NCBI GenBank assembly: GCA_003243975.1
Contig: QHBJ01000038.1
Span: forward strand, 53,091-117,090
Reading direction: 5' to 3'
Length of the DNA: 64,000 nucleotides
From: Candidatus Meridianibacter frigidus
GTDB taxonomy: Bacteria; Vulcanimicrobiota; Vulcanimicrobiia; Vulcanimicrobiales; Vulcanimicrobiaceae
Within the stretch, counting starts at the first letter, position 1. Each line of letters opens with the position of its first letter. Below the pieces are notes generated by a model. That model had not been told where the DNA came from and did not search any database. It worked only from the letters and a program-made list of their open reading frames with translations. Positions 44,655 through 52,542 of the stretch are shown here, in pieces. Made by a program: the position numbers and the translations under genes.

Positions 44655-46463
44655 ATGTCGCTGAGGAAAATTATTCGAGCCGGAATTGCGTGCTGTGCTT
44701 ACTTTTTGCTGGCATGGTGCGCGAACGCACCCGCGGTGGCGGCGCCGGGACTACTCCACCTCAGCGCGGACCACATTCAGTTCTACTACGACCGTTTCTT
44801 GATCCGGGCCGACGGAAACGTGCGTTTGCAAACGGGCGCGGGCATCACCATGACGGGTCAAACCTTCTCGATGGATCTGCGCCTGAACCGGTTCTTGCTG
44901 GCCGGCGATGTCGGCGTGCAGACGGCGTCGGGATCGCTGCACGGTGCCGCAATTTCAGATTTTCTCACGTTTGACCGCACGTACTTCGTGCCGGTGCTGC
45001 CGGACAAGGGGCTGCCCGACCGCTGGACATTTATCGGTGACGACTATACCCATCCAGTCGCAGGGCGAGAAATGCCGGGTGATGCCTTCAATTTTCCCGA
45101 CACCGCGAAGACCTCGGCTTTTCTGACAGCCAAAAGCGCCGCGATTGCACCCACGAACTACGTGCGGTTTAACAATGCGGTCTTGAGCGCCGGACCAACC
45201 GGGCTTCCGCTGCCAAGTTTCTTTTTGAGTTTCTCCACCAATCCGAATTTGGGGCAGAATTCACTGAGTGGCGCCAACGCGGATCTGACGTATCCGTTTT
45301 TGGGGTCCTCGAACTCGATCAGCGCGCTGCACTTCCGGTACGACACGATCAATAAAACCTATCTGTCTTTCGAACAGCATGTCGTCTCCGACCGTGCCTA
45401 CGCCGTCTTCTCCGTCAATCCGTTTAGCCGCCCGTCGAAGTTCTGGAATCTTCTCACGCACGACCGGCTTAATGACAACGCGCAGGTGGAAACGTTCACG
45501 CAGCTGCACACTTTTCAGAGCGGATTGAGCATGCCGGTGGAATCCTCGCAGTACTCGCGGGTTACCTACACGCAGGCGTTTCCCAAATTCTACATGCAAG
45601 TGAATGCGAACTTTTACAACGAAAGTTTGCTCACTCCGAACAGCACGTTTTTCTTTGGGGACCCCTCGCACACGTTCAATGCGGCGCACCCCTTCAACGG
45701 ACAGATTTCCTTGACGACGCTGGATCACAAACTGGGCAATTTGCCGATCTACGCCCGGTTGCGTTACGGACTCTTCTATGCCCACGACCGGTACGGCGTT
45801 CAAACCTATGCGCCGCCGACCTCAACTCAGACGGGATGCGACAACTCCGGCAACCAGGGCAACGTCTGCAGCGGCCAGAGTTTCAAACCGTATGGAATAT
45901 CGAGCACGCTGTGGCAGAACTTCGCGGGGTTGACGCTCTACACGCCCTCGGTGCGGATCGGGCACGGCATCAATCTGAACGCGTCGTTCAGCAAGCAGCG
46001 CCAGTGGGGACCTCCGCACTACGTCGACAACGACAGTACGTCGGTCAGCGCCAGCAAGCTCTATGGTTCGCATGCTGCTGCATTCTTGATTTACAGCATC
46101 GACAACGTTAAAGACGTGTACGGCGCGGCGCAGTCCTTGGCGTACCCTTCATTCGTACCGGTCGTCGGAAACCTGGCGTATCCCGGTTTCTCCGCCTTCC
46201 AAGGAGCCGCCACCTATCATACGCTGACCGCCGGTACTGTTTTTACGCCCAACCCAAACTTTGCATTCTCGCTCTTCGCGGAGCAGCACACGGACTTTCC
46301 GCGCCCGATTCCGTTCTACTACGGCCGCGCGCCCTACGATGCCACCGCGGACTTGCGCATCCGGCTCTCGTCGCATACCATGCTTGATATTTCGCGCTCG
46401 TACTTCTTCAACTACAGCAATCAGACCATCAGTCCGCAGTGGGGCTTTCAGTTACTGCCATGA
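44655..46463 (+). CDS. LptD/OstA-like outer-membrane beta-barrel protein
   Basis: From the ATG at 44655 (GGAGGAG nearly touching it), the 602-residue product has a signal peptide (1-29), an OstA-like N-terminal strand repeat (about 35-95, ADHIQFYYDRFLIRADGNVR with TGQTFSMDL), and a long barrel region rich in aromatic strands. LptD inserts lipopolysaccharide in the outer membrane. This protein is shorter than typical LptD (about 780) and heads a glycan operon, so it may export a glycolipid or polysaccharide. An in-frame ATG at 44592 overlaps deoB and is less likely. Confidence 0.75.
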   Translation: MSLRKIIRAGIACCAYFLLAWCANAPAVAAPGLLHLSADHIQFYYDRFLIRADGNVRLQTGAGITMTGQTFSMDLRLNRFLLAGDVGVQTASGSLHGAAISDFLTFDRTYFVPVLPDKGLPDRWTFIGDDYTHPVAGREMPGDAFNFPDTAKTSAFLTAKSAAIAPTNYVRFNNAVLSAGPTGLPLPSFFLSFSTNPNLGQNSLSGANADLTYPFLGSSNSISALHFRYDTINKTYLSFEQHVVSDRAYAVFSVNPFSRPSKFWNLLTHDRLNDNAQVETFTQLHTFQSGLSMPVESSQYSRVTYTQAFPKFYMQVNANFYNESLLTPNSTFFFGDPSHTFNAAHPFNGQISLTTLDHKLGNLPIYARLRYGLFYAHDRYGVQTYAPPTSTQTGCDNSGNQGNVCSGQSFKPYGISSTLWQNFAGLTLYTPSVRIGHGINLNASFSKQRQWGPPHYVDNDSTSVSASKLYGSHAAAFLIYSIDNVKDVYGAAQSLAYPSFVPVVGNLAYPGFSAFQGAATYHTLTAGTVFTPNPNFAFSLFAEQHTDFPRPIPFYYGRAPYDATADLRIRLSSHTMLDISRSYFFNYSNQTISPQWGFQLLP

Positions 46464-47332
46464 GAAGACAGCTGTACGCGCTCGGATTGATCTTCGCGGT
46501 GGTCACGATTCTTTTGGGCGGCGGACGGGAAGCCACCGCGCAAAGCGGGACGCCGGTTGTAGTTTCGGGCCAAGTGCTGGACTTCCAGCAAGGGTTCTTG
46601 TTCTTCACCTCAGGCGACGGCTTTCGCGTGTCGCCGCACGTGAGCATCGTCGACTACGATACCAAGAATCCGACAACGCAGACCATTCGGCCCCGCGCGT
46701 ACGCGCGCGCAACATTCGACGCGCAGGGCACCATCGTTCGCATCGAATTGGCGACGCACGAATTACCGGCCGAAGCGGCCTATGCAAGCGTCAAGCCGTT
46801 CGCCGTTGCGGCCTCCACGCCAGTGCCGAACCCGGACTTGGTCGGTACGCCGCCGCCGGCTTCGAGCAGATCCGGGCGCGGGGTCCCGGCCTTCCACGAG
46901 GCACCGAATGGCCGCCCCGTGGTCGTTACCTTCACGGTGCAAGTGCCACCCAGCACGCCTTTTCTGGATGCGGTCTACATCAGTACCGATGTTAGCGGTT
47001 GGGACGCACGCTCGATGCGCATGGACCGCATCGATGCCCTGCACTATCGCGTCGTGCGCAACATCAACTCCGGCACGATCTTTCATTATAAGTACACGCG
47101 TGGGACCGCGCTGAGCAGCGAGCGCCGGCAGAATGGGCTCGAGGGCGATCCCCGGTTGCTCGCCGTTCCGAACCTTGACGTTGAAAACCGTGAAGACATC
47201 GTCTACCACTGGGGCGACGAATCGGCGAATGGGCAAACCATAAATCCGCTGGCGGTACCGACACCGTTCAACCCGATCCCGTTCCCCGGCTTACCGCCCG
47301 GCCCACGGCCCACGAGCACTCCACCGCACTAG
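46460..47332 (+). CDS. Secreted protein with CBM20-like carbohydrate-binding domain
   Basis: The ATG overlaps the stop of the LptD-like gene (ATGA). The 290-residue product has a signal peptide (1-28), an N-terminal beta-rich domain, a Pro-rich linker near 120-150, and a domain at about 155-265 with VTFTVQVPPSTPFLDAVYIS, FHYKYTRGT and a closing VYHWGDE. This fits the starch-binding immunoglobulin-like fold of CBM20/CBM48. It may bind the glycan moved by the barrel protein. The tail is Pro-rich. Confidence 0.7.
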   Translation: MRRQLYALGLIFAVVTILLGGGREATAQSGTPVVVSGQVLDFQQGFLFFTSGDGFRVSPHVSIVDYDTKNPTTQTIRPRAYARATFDAQGTIVRIELATHELPAEAAYASVKPFAVAASTPVPNPDLVGTPPPASSRSGRGVPAFHEAPNGRPVVVTFTVQVPPSTPFLDAVYISTDVSGWDARSMRMDRIDALHYRVVRNINSGTIFHYKYTRGTALSSERRQNGLEGDPRLLAVPNLDVENREDIVYHWGDESANGQTINPLAVPTPFNPIPFPGLPPGPRPTSTPPH

Positions 47333-47334
47333 GG

Positions 47335-48282
47335 ATGCACCCCGGCGCGGAAGAGCCCGAGTTAAGCATCGTCGTCCCTCTATACGACGAAGAAAACAAC
47401 GTTGACAAGCTTCTTTCGCGCACGATCGAGACCGTGCGCGCACTTCCCGGTGCGCCGTCCTATGAAGTCATCATCGTCAACGACGGTAGCCGCGACGGTA
47501 CGCTGGAAGCGGTGCGGCGCGCGATGCGCTCGCAGCCACACTTAATTCTCGTCAATCTCTCGCGGAACTTCGGTCATCAACTGGCAGCCACCGCCGGACT
47601 CGATATCGCGCGTGGGCGCGCTGTGATTCTCATGGATGGGGACTTGCAAGACCCGCCCGAGCTAATCGGGGATTTTGTGGAGCAGTGGCGCATCGGGTTC
47701 GACGTGGTCTACGCCATACGGCGCTCACGCAAAGGCGAGAGCCGCTTTAAACTGTTGACTGCGAAGTGGTTTTACCGGATAACGCGCGGCCTAACCAAAG
47801 TTTCCATTCCAGTCGACACGGGCGACTTCCGGTTGATGAGCCGGCGTGTGATCGAGGCGCTCAAGCAGACGCGCGAGCGGCATCGGTTTCTGCGCGGCCT
47901 CGTGAGCTGGGTCGGCTACAACCAGACCGGCATCGAGTACGACCGCGACGCGCGCCATGCGGGGAACACGAAGTATCCCGTTTCAAAAATGTTGGCCTTC
48001 GCCATCGACGGCATCACGTCGTTCTCGGAGATTCCATTACACTTTGCGTCCTACATGGGGTTCATTGCCAGCGCCTTTGCCTTCGTCTATGCGATTATCG
48101 TCCTAATCTTGAAGTTTGCGCACAGGAACTATCCGGGGTATACCTCGACGATCGTCACCATTCTATTTCTAGGCGGTGTGCAGCTAATCGGGATCGGCAT
48201 TCTGGGAGAGTATCTCGGCCGCGTCTACGATGAGATTAAAGGACGGCCGCTCTATTTGATCTCCGACATCGAACGCAGTTGA
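47335..48282 (+). CDS. Glycosyltransferase family 2, polyprenyl-phosphate type (GtrB/DPM1-like)
   Basis: The 315-residue enzyme has a GT-A domain (SIVVPLYDEENNVDKLL, VIIVNDGSRDGT, LMDGDLQDPPELI with the metal DxD) and two C-terminal transmembrane helices at about 235-290. It makes polyprenyl-phosphate-linked sugar, the donor for GT-C enzymes such as the one encoded two genes downstream. Start ATG lies 2 bases after the previous stop; its stop overlaps the next start (TTGA). Confidence 0.93.
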   Translation: MHPGAEEPELSIVVPLYDEENNVDKLLSRTIETVRALPGAPSYEVIIVNDGSRDGTLEAVRRAMRSQPHLILVNLSRNFGHQLAATAGLDIARGRAVILMDGDLQDPPELIGDFVEQWRIGFDVVYAIRRSRKGESRFKLLTAKWFYRITRGLTKVSIPVDTGDFRLMSRRVIEALKQTRERHRFLRGLVSWVGYNQTGIEYDRDARHAGNTKYPVSKMLAFAIDGITSFSEIPLHFASYMGFIASAFAFVYAIIVLILKFAHRNYPGYTSTIVTILFLGGVQLIGIGILGEYLGRVYDEIKGRPLYLISDIERS

Positions 48283-49565
48283 CCGAGATCATCACGGGTG
48301 CGGCCATTGCGCTGACGTATGGCTGTGTGGCGGCCTTCTCCGTTCTTGGGACGGTTCGCGCGCCGATCTACGGCGCGGCGCTGTTACTCGCTCTGCAGCC
48401 ATTTGCCTTGTATTGTCAAATCGGCGACACGACGTTAACGCTGGCCAAAGTGGCGCTAATCGGCGTACTAGCCGGGCTGCTCTACCGCAGCCGCGTCCGC
48501 GTCCCATTCAGCCGCACGGCGGGCTGGCTCGTAGCTGCGCAGCTTGCCGTCATTGCAACGACCGCCGTTTCGATCTGGCAAGCGCAGTTTGTCTCCGCAG
48601 CCATTCGAGAAACGCTGAAGGCCTGCGAGTACCTGCTTCTCTTCGTTGCGGTCTATTCGTGCTACCGCGCCGATCCACGCGAACCGCTCATGCGCTGGGT
48701 GCTGAGTGCGGTAACGGCGCTGGTATGCATCACGGCACTGTTGCAAGAGGTAGCCGGGGCTCCATCGCAACTGCTGATCAATGGCCACCTGATTCCGCGC
48801 ATCGCCGGTGCCCTGGAAGGCCCGAATCAGCTGGCCGGTTTTCTAGGAATCATGATCCCGGTGTTGCTTGCGCTCTGCATCGCGCGCTCCGACCGCTGGT
48901 GCGCGGCAAGCTTGGGATTAGCGACCGCTACGCTCCTGATGACCTTCTCGCGCGCAGGCGTCGTGACCACCGCCATAGCGGTCGCCCTGGTTTTCCTTCT
49001 CTCGCGCGACGGCTCGAGGCGCCTCGGCACGCTTGCCGTCGCCATCGGGGCGGGCGCCGGCTTGGCCGGCGCGGGCGCATGGGCTGCGGCTACGGGTTCG
49101 CTGGAGCTCTTGCGGCTGTGGCATCTTGAAAGCACGTCGGATACCGGGGGCGTCGGAACGCGATCGCGATTGTGGAGGGCGGCGCTACTCCTGTGGCAAC
49201 GGCATCCGATCTGGGGCATCGGCGCGGGCAATTTTGAATACCAAGTGCGATTTGCCGGACTGCCGCGCGTGCGCACCCATGCGAACAGCCTGTTCCTTCA
49301 GGCGCTGGTCGAGCAAGGTGTTTTGGGCCTGGTTTCCACACTGTTCCTGGTGTGGCAGTCTATCTTGGGATTTGCGCGGACCTCACTTGGCGCGCCGCTG
49401 TCTCTCGGGGCGATGGCCGCCAGTCTGGGTTTGGCGCTGCACCAGATCGTAGACTTGCTGATCTTCTATCCCAAGGTCGGCGGCACGTGGTGGATACTTT
49501 TGGCGCTCGGCTGCGCGGCTGCACGGGAGTTTCTGAGGCCTGTTGAAAACCGCAGCCCTGCCTAA
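48279..49565 (+). CDS. O-antigen ligase/polymerase-like (Wzy/WaaL) membrane protein
   Basis: The 428-residue polytopic protein has 10-12 hydrophobic segments and a large periplasmic loop at about 285-350 with GTRSRLWRAALLLWQRHPIW and GAGNFEYQVRFAGLP then HANSLFLQALVEQG, the conserved region of the O-antigen ligase superfamily. It polymerises or ligates lipid-linked glycans. The TTG start overlaps the stop of the GT2 gene. Confidence 0.87.
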   Translation: MTEIITGAAIALTYGCVAAFSVLGTVRAPIYGAALLLALQPFALYCQIGDTTLTLAKVALIGVLAGLLYRSRVRVPFSRTAGWLVAAQLAVIATTAVSIWQAQFVSAAIRETLKACEYLLLFVAVYSCYRADPREPLMRWVLSAVTALVCITALLQEVAGAPSQLLINGHLIPRIAGALEGPNQLAGFLGIMIPVLLALCIARSDRWCAASLGLATATLLMTFSRAGVVTTAIAVALVFLLSRDGSRRLGTLAVAIGAGAGLAGAGAWAAATGSLELLRLWHLESTSDTGGVGTRSRLWRAALLLWQRHPIWGIGAGNFEYQVRFAGLPRVRTHANSLFLQALVEQGVLGLVSTLFLVWQSILGFARTSLGAPLSLGAMAASLGLALHQIVDLLIFYPKVGGTWWILLALGCAAAREFLRPVENRSPA

Positions 49566-50988
49566 GCCCGTGCTTGTGGGTATTTCCAGCGTCTGCGTCG
49601 CCGTACCGTTTGCAGCCGCGGTCTTTTTCATGCACGCGCAGTTGCATCTGGCTCCGCAATCAATCGCGACAGATCTGGGGCAACCTCTTCCCGTCGCCAC
49701 GTCTTGGCACGCATTCGGCCAAGCGATCTGGACGACCGCCGCCCTTGCGATTGCAGCTTCTTGCATTGGGTACTTCGCAGCTCTAAAAGTTATTACCGGC
49801 TCGGCCGGCGGCCCGAGGATTGTTGCAGCAATTATTCCGGGAGTCGTGCTGGCGCTGGCAGCGGCCCTTGCCCTGCCCGTAATCTTCTCCAGCGACGTGT
49901 ACGCATACGGTGGCTACGGCGTCATGGATGCCCACGGGCTGAGCCCCTACGTTCACGCGCGTATTGCAGTAGACGACTCGCTCTTTCGCGCGGCGGTTTG
50001 GCAGTGGAGCAATCCACTTCCGCTTTGCGTGTACGGGCCGCTTTTCGTCTGGATCGCTAAGGTAACCGTTCTCTGGAGCGCGGGAGGCGGCGTTGCGATG
50101 CAGTTGCTTGCGCTGCGCATCCTTTCATCGTGTGCCCTCCTCGCGTGCGCGCCGCTTGCGTATCTCGCATTCATGCCCATCTCCCGGCAGGCCGCCAGCT
50201 TAGCAGCGGCCGGGATCGTGCTCAACCCTGTGGCGATCTGGTCGGCGGCGGAAGGCCACAACGATACGTTTCTTTTGTGCATCGTCCTTTTGGGTTTCAC
50301 CGTACTGCGCTTTTTCGGCTCGACAGCCGGCGCATTCGTGATCGCGTCGTCGGCACTTATCAAAGCACCCGGTACGGCCGCGGCTTTCGTTCTCGCGGCG
50401 TATGCCTGGAATGGCCGCGCAAAGTTCTACAAAATACTCGCGGGGATTGCGGGTGGTATTGCGCTGACTGCCATCGTTGCCCGTCCTTTTGCCGAAGGCA
50501 TTCGTACCGTCTTAGTACCGCACGGCCATTATACGCCGCAATTCTCCGCTCAGTACTTCATCGCGCAAATCGTGCAGGCGCTCTTTTCGCGCCACGCACC
50601 GGCACTGGAACTCGGTATCGCCATTGCAATCGTCGCCTCGGGCGCGTTAGCGCTCCACGGAGTCCGCTTGGCTTTGCGCGGCGAGCTGCAGGGCGCCGCA
50701 TTTATTGCGCTCGGCGCGTGGCTCATCGTTCCGAACCCATATCCCTGGTATGCGATCTGGATACTTCCCACTGCGTTCCTGGCGGTCGGAAGTCGCGCGT
50801 TTATTGCCGTCATCGCAGCCTCGATCGCCATCTTCGTGCGTTACCTTCCGGATGTTGCGTATGCGAACAATGTCGACCTCAACCTCGTTATCACGCTGTG
50901 CGAAGTGGCGATCCCATTGTATTTGCTCCTGCCCGCCCAGCGGGCGCTCGACGCCGAGGCGGTGGCGGAATCGGACAGCGCGCACTAG
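49543..50988 (+). CDS. GT-C fold membrane glycosyltransferase (mannosyltransferase type)
   Basis: The 481-residue protein has about 12 hydrophobic segments, and its first outer loop carries SSDVYAYGGYGVMDAHGLSP with the acidic residue typical of polyprenyl-phosphate-sugar-dependent GT-C enzymes. Later NPVAIWSAAEGHNDTFLL resembles GT87/MptB-like mannosyltransferases. It likely uses the lipid-linked donor made by the GT2 protein two genes upstream. The TTG start lies 23 bases inside the Wzy-like gene. Confidence 0.82.
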   Translation: MKTAALPKPVLVGISSVCVAVPFAAAVFFMHAQLHLAPQSIATDLGQPLPVATSWHAFGQAIWTTAALAIAASCIGYFAALKVITGSAGGPRIVAAIIPGVVLALAAALALPVIFSSDVYAYGGYGVMDAHGLSPYVHARIAVDDSLFRAAVWQWSNPLPLCVYGPLFVWIAKVTVLWSAGGGVAMQLLALRILSSCALLACAPLAYLAFMPISRQAASLAAAGIVLNPVAIWSAAEGHNDTFLLCIVLLGFTVLRFFGSTAGAFVIASSALIKAPGTAAAFVLAAYAWNGRAKFYKILAGIAGGIALTAIVARPFAEGIRTVLVPHGHYTPQFSAQYFIAQIVQALFSRHAPALELGIAIAIVASGALALHGVRLALRGELQGAAFIALGAWLIVPNPYPWYAIWILPTAFLAVGSRAFIAVIAASIAIFVRYLPDVAYANNVDLNLVITLCEVAIPLYLLLPAQRALDAEAVAESDSAH

Positions 50989-51401
50989 CTGCACTCGCGT
51001 TGGCGCTTCTGTGCGCCTGCGCGCAGCCCGCACCCGTTTCCAAAAGCACGCCAGCTCCCGGAAGCCCGTACGCGTATGTCACGATGCCCTCGCCCGCGCC
51101 GGCAGCACCCGCGAACTCCCCGCGCATCCTGGAGATCGATCTCAATTCGCAGCGCCTCTCGAGTCCGGGAGTCGTTTCGCTGCGCGTGCTCACCAGCGCC
51201 GATGTCAGCACGTTAACCGCTCAGATGCTCGGGCATCATGAAGTAGTACCCAAGCTCGCGGCCAGCGTTTTCGGCAGCAACGCTCAGCTTCCGTCGATTC
51301 CGTTCTTCCTCAAAGGGAAATCATACGACGTGCAGTTCGTGGCGACGACCGACGACGGTCGCAGCACGACCGCCACCGTCAGCGTGTACTTGAACCGCTA
51401 G
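50970..51401 (+). CDS. Small lipoprotein without a clear start codon
   Basis: The frame encodes a hydrophobic stretch RALAALALALLCACAQPAPV with a lipobox-like LCAC, a Pro/Ser/Ala linker and a beta-rich exported domain of about 95 residues (ILEIDLNSQRLSSPGVVSLR, KSYDVQFVATTDD), like an immunoglobulin-like fold. No ATG, GTG or TTG sits at the right distance: TTG at 51000 would leave only six residues before the Cys. ATC at 50970 would give a perfect signal peptide, overlapping the GT-C gene by 19 bases. The start is therefore uncertain; a small sequencing error is possible. Confidence 0.6.
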   Translation: MGQRALAALALALLCACAQPAPVSKSTPAPGSPYAYVTMPSPAPAAPANSPRILEIDLNSQRLSSPGVVSLRVLTSADVSTLTAQMLGHHEVVPKLAASVFGSNAQLPSIPFFLKGKSYDVQFVATTDDGRSTTATVSVYLNR

Positions 51402-52048
51402 CGGCAGCTAAAAACAATATCGGGACCGGCTGGAAACCCATATGCCTCCGCCTCGCTCTGGTGAATGCCGTGGTCCGTCACGCGGTCGTAGAGATTCTCT
51501 TTTTCCGCGATCTCTTTCGTAAGGTCCGAAAGCAGCGCGGCGAAGCGTTCGCGCAATCGGCGCTTCGCGCTCTCAGCATCCTTGCCGTAGACACCGATTT
51601 GTGCGTCGCGCCCCCGGAGGGCGCGCTCCGCAAGCAGCCGGTGACCCATTTCGTGCAGGCGCACGCTTTCGACGAACTGCGCCAGCTCCGACCGCTGGGC
51701 GGCGCTTTGCCCCGGCCAGCTCCACTGCGGTAATTCCAATACCGAAAACTCTGGCTCCAAAGAAAAACGCACTCGCGCGGCGGCGCGATATCCGGAGGCC
51801 CCGGTCGCGGCCGCAAACCCGTTTTCGAGCCGGGCCCCGATACGATACTGATAGCGCCCAACCGTGTCGTGCTCGCGGGCGTACTGCGCGGCTTCCTCAC
51901 ACGTCGTAAACCGCTGCTCATCGTAACGCACGGTCAATGGGGCGGCGGAAGGCAGGGCAGTGCCCAGGAGCGCCACGGCAACGAGCGCGCGCGCGGCGTT
52001 GATCAAGAAAAAGCCCGGATGTGCATCCAGGCAATCTTCGACGATCAC
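51398..52048 (-). CDS. DUF922-type putative secreted zinc protease
   Basis: The 216-residue protein has an N-terminal hydrophobic signal (about 17-36, ARALVAVALLGTALPSAA), a beta-rich middle, and an HExxH-type zinc motif in SVRLHEMGHRLLAERAL at about residue 134, matching DUF922 proteins (predicted exported metalloproteases). The substrate is unknown. It ends convergently against the lipoprotein gene and lies 7 bases after hsp20 on the same strand. Confidence 0.75.
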   Translation of the reverse strand: MIVEDCLDAHPGFFLINAARALVAVALLGTALPSAAPLTVRYDEQRFTTCEEAAQYAREHDTVGRYQYRIGARLENGFAAATGASGYRAAARVRFSLEPEFSVLELPQWSWPGQSAAQRSELAQFVESVRLHEMGHRLLAERALRGRDAQIGVYGKDAESAKRRLRERFAALLSDLTKEIAEKENLYDRVTDHGIHQSEAEAYGFPAGPDIVFSCR

Positions 52049-52055
52049 GCTTTGA

Positions 52056-52448
52056 TTAGCTGGTCTTGATAGCGATTTTCTTGGGCTGCGCTTTGGGCAG
52101 CAGGTTGAGCGTCAAGGTCAGCATGCCGTGCTCGACGTGCGCCTGCACGTTGTCGCCGTCTATCTCGTCCGGCAACAGCAGCGAGCGCGTAAACGAACGT
52201 TTTTCTGACTTGCCGGAAATGCTTAGGACGCCATTTTCGAGCGTCACCTCGACATCTTCGGGCCCAAATCCGGCCACCGGGACTTCGACCGTGTAGCCGT
52301 CATCGGTTCGGTTGATCTCCAGTCCCGGGCCCGAGGCGCCGCTTGAGAAGAAATTCCGAAACGGGTCGAAACCGAAGATGTCGGACGGCTGGAAAGGAAG
52401 CCGAGAGCGGTCGGCCGCAGAGCGGTCATTCGACATCAGGTTATTCAT
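52056..52448 (-). CDS. Small heat-shock protein Hsp20
   Basis: The 130-residue chaperone has an alpha-crystallin domain at about 42-125 (GYTVEVPVAGFGPEDVEVTL, GVLSISGKSEKRSFTRSLLL, HGMLTLTLNLLPKAQ) and the C-terminal IxI-like KKIAIKTS. It holds unfolding proteins. The ATG at 52448 has AAAGGAG (52459-52465) 10 bases away; an in-frame ATG at 52496 has no such site. No CIRCE element is visible in the 94 bases shared with mfd. Confidence 0.93.
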   Translation of the reverse strand: MNNLMSNDRSAADRSRLPFQPSDIFGFDPFRNFFSSGASGPGLEINRTDDGYTVEVPVAGFGPEDVEVTLENGVLSISGKSEKRSFTRSLLLPDEIDGDNVQAHVEHGMLTLTLNLLPKAQPKKIAIKTS

Positions 52449-52472
52449 ATGAGCGGAGCTCCTTTCATCTGG

Positions 52473-52478
52473 TATAAT
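52473..52478 (+). promoter_or_regulatory. Candidate -10 box of mfd
   Basis: TATAAT occurs 64 bases before the mfd start. No good -35 is seen at 17 bases, so this is tentative. Confidence 0.3.
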
Positions 52479-52542
52479 CAGCGGCTGGTACGGCATTATT
52501 TTAAGCCGCGCTGGCACTCTCGTCAATAGACTGCTAACCATT

